Of a DNA stretch of 7,811 nt, positions 6,520 through 7,811 are shown in pieces. This DNA comes from Clostridium sp. CAG:273 (GTDB lineage: Bacteria; Bacillota; Clostridia; TANB77; CAG-508), in NCBI GenBank assembly GCA_000438355.1, contig FR901478.1, positions 1 through 7,811 of the forward strand. The letters are read 5' to 3'. The translations under genes and the position numbers were made by a program. Positions within the stretch are counted from its first letter, which is position 1. Every line of letters begins with the position of its first letter. The notes beneath the pieces were generated by a model that was not told where the DNA came from, searched no databases, and worked only from the letters and a program-made list of their open reading frames with translations.

Positions 6520-6548
6520 ATTATACTCTAACAATATTACTTTGTCAA
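6520..6548 (-). promoter_or_regulatory. Consensus sigma-A promoter of typA
   Basis: On the minus strand, TTGACA (6548-6543) and TATAAT (6525-6520) are separated by exactly 17 nt, a perfect match to the vegetative promoter consensus. The expected start of transcription is near 6513, giving a leader of about 160 nt to ATG 6353. The -35 box lies inside the last codons of plsC (Leu-Thr) and the plsC stop lies in the spacer, so typA can be transcribed independently of cmk-plsC. Confidence 0.88.
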
Positions 6549-7115
6549 CATAATTATGTTGTCCATTATTTCTTTACTAACTTCATCTAGTATTTCCTTT
6601 TCAGGTTTATCTTCTTTATATTTACTAAAGTCAATTGGCTTTCCATATGTAATAGTTACTTTATGTCTAAACTTAAATTCTCCCTTAACTCCAACAGGTA
6701 TAACTGGTGTGCCTGTCTTTAATGCTAAAAATGCTGCTCCATTTTGTGCTTTTCCGTTTTTTTCTAAACCATTTCTAGTTCCTTCTGGAAAAATCATAAG
6801 CATTTCTCCAGATTTTAAAACTTTTAGTGCATATTTTATAGATTCTAAATCTTTTTTTCCTCTTTTTACAGGAAATACACAGCACTTTTCGCCAAACCAA
6901 TGGATAAATTTATTTTTAAATAATTCCTGTTTTGCCATTACATACATTTTTCTTTTTATAGAAGATACCACAAGTGGTGGATCCCAATTTGACTTATGGT
7001 TAGCACATAATATATATGCACCTTCTTTTGGAACATTTTCTTTTCCTACAATTTTTAAATTAAAATATATAATACATGCTAGATGTACAAAAAAAACAGA
7101 TATTTTTCTTATCAT
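6537..7115 (-). CDS. plsC: 1-acyl-sn-glycerol-3-phosphate acyltransferase (PlsC family)
   Basis: The 192-aa protein belongs to the PlsC/LPLAT family, which acylates lysophosphatidic acid to phosphatidic acid at the inner face of the membrane. The motifs in order are NHKSNWDP with the catalytic His40-x4-Asp45, the substrate-binding FPVKRG (81-86), FPEGTR (109-114, the glycerophosphate-binding block) and VIPVGV (138-143). A hydrophobic N-terminus (about residues 5-20) probably touches the membrane. It is a little shorter than E. coli PlsC (about 245 aa), as is usual for the short clostridial form. The start is ATG 7115, preceded by GAGAGG inside the last codons of cmk; only 2 nt separate the genes, so the two are probably translated from one mRNA. 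Choice of acyl donor and exact substrate cannot be read from sequence. No terminator follows; the typA promoter overlaps the 3' end. Confidence 0.92.
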   Translation of the reverse strand: MIRKISVFFVHLACIIYFNLKIVGKENVPKEGAYILCANHKSNWDPPLVVSSIKRKMYVMAKQELFKNKFIHWFGEKCCVFPVKRGKKDLESIKYALKVLKSGEMLMIFPEGTRNGLEKNGKAQNGAAFLALKTGTPVIPVGVKGEFKFRHKVTITYGKPIDFSKYKEDKPEKEILDEVSKEIMDNIIMLTK

Positions 7116-7117
7116 AT

Positions 7118-7798
7118 TTACCTCTCTTTTTTATTAATTTTTTCTAATATTATTTTCTCAACTTTTTCTTTTACTTCATCTATTGATAAATTTGTTGTAT
7201 CTACAATTATTGCATCTTCTGCAACTTTTAAAGCTCCCATTGGTTTATGCATATCATTATAATCTCTTTTTTTCATATCTTGCAAAACTTCTTCAAAAGT
7301 TGTTTGCATCCCTTTTTCTATATTTTCCTTATATCTTCTTTTGGCTCGCTCTTCCACATTGGCATCTAAGTAAATTTTTACATTGGCATTAGGAAATACA
7401 TATGTTGTAATATCTCTTCCTTCCATAATAACATTTTTCCCTTCTGCCATCTTTCTCTGTAGTTCTACCATTTTTATTCTAACTTCTATAATACTTGAAA
7501 CAGGTGAAACAAAATTTGTTACACTTTTACTTCTTATTTCCTTTGTAACATCTTTGCCATTTAAAAATACTGTTTCTTTATCATCTTCCTGAATTAAATC
7601 TATTTTTACTTTTTCTAGCAATTCTTTTATTTTTTCAATTTCATCTAATTCTACTTTATTGTCTAGCATATATAAAGTAAATGCTCTATACATCGCACCT
7701 GTATCTATTTGATTTAATTTTAAATCTTTTGCAACTAAATTTGTAATAGTTCCTTTTCCAGTACCAGCTGGTCCATCTATACCTACAATAAATGACAT
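7118..7798 (-). CDS. cmk: Cytidylate (CMP/dCMP) kinase
   Basis: The 226-aa protein is a cytosolic P-loop kinase converting CMP or dCMP plus ATP to the diphosphate, needed for nucleotide recycling and for CTP and dCTP supply. The Walker A motif is GPAGTGKGT (residues 9-17). IDTGAMYR (31-38) is the CMP-site signature, EGRDITTYVFPNA (126-138) holds the conserved Gly-Arg-Asp, and KIYLDANVEERAKRRY (141-156) leads into the lid. Length is normal. One mild oddity is the segment after RDYND, which reads MHKPMGAL where most family members have a Ser-x-Arg followed by Pro-Leu, so an Arg is a Lys and a Pro an Ala. The fold-wide motifs are intact, so I expect activity. The start is ATG 7798, with GAGGG 8 nt upstream at the window edge (7811-7807). 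The promoter lies outside the window. plsC follows after 2 nt; a cmk-plsC pair is common in Clostridia, often followed there by ispH, which is absent here. Confidence 0.95.
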   Translation of the reverse strand: MSFIVGIDGPAGTGKGTITNLVAKDLKLNQIDTGAMYRAFTLYMLDNKVELDEIEKIKELLEKVKIDLIQEDDKETVFLNGKDVTKEIRSKSVTNFVSPVSSIIEVRIKMVELQRKMAEGKNVIMEGRDITTYVFPNANVKIYLDANVEERAKRRYKENIEKGMQTTFEEVLQDMKKRDYNDMHKPMGALKVAEDAIIVDTTNLSIDEVKEKVEKIILEKINKKER

Positions 7799-7811
7799 TG
7801 TACTTTCCCTC

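Noticed and set aside
6556..7137. Plus-strand open frame (193 codons) opposite plsC
   Set aside because: It is antisense to plsC, whose catalytic motifs are clear. Composition is shadow-like and it has no promoter or ribosome binding site of its own.

Overview
This is an AT-rich window in which every credible gene lies on the minus strand, so transcription runs from high to low coordinates. The proteins have the character of low-GC Gram-positive bacteria, most likely Clostridia. The evidence is purine-rich AGGAG-type ribosome binding sites, U-tract terminators, Lys/Ile/Asn-rich proteins, TAA/TAG stops with TGG for Trp, and the cmk-plsC pairing common in Clostridia. I see no mobile element, CRISPR array, tRNA or rRNA.

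Layout in the order of transcription (right to left): cmk (CMP kinase, 7798-7118) is followed after 2 nt by a short PlsC-type acyltransferase (7115-6537). A consensus sigma-A promoter (TTGACA, 17 nt, TATAAT) overlaps the end of plsC. It should give an approximately 160-nt leader ahead of typA/bipA (6353-4530). That leader carries a three-part repeat able to form two mutually exclusive long hairpins. A short hairpin separates typA from lepA (translation factor EF4, about 4480-2662). lepA is followed by rlmB, a SpoU-type 23S rRNA 2'-O-methyltransferase (2593-1841), then an intrinsic terminator (1665-1635). The last gene (1583-165) is an unrecognised protein with one membrane anchor and a large extracytoplasmic domain, closed by a strong GC-stem terminator (78-53).

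The functional theme of the middle block is ribosome biology: two paralogous translational GTPases (TypA, LepA) and an rRNA methyltransferase. cmk and plsC are housekeeping nucleotide and phospholipid genes.

The two points most worth a second look are as follows. (1) lepA has no in-frame ATG, GTG or TTG ahead of its P-loop. A well-placed Shine-Dalgarno and ATG exist, but they read out of frame into a stop after four codons, so this is a frameshift, a sequence error, a non-canonical start or an unusual control device. (2) The typA leader, with its consensus promoter and A-B-A' repeat, looks like a candidate regulatory RNA. I do not see a clearly new multi-gene system; the genes are mostly conserved housekeeping genes.
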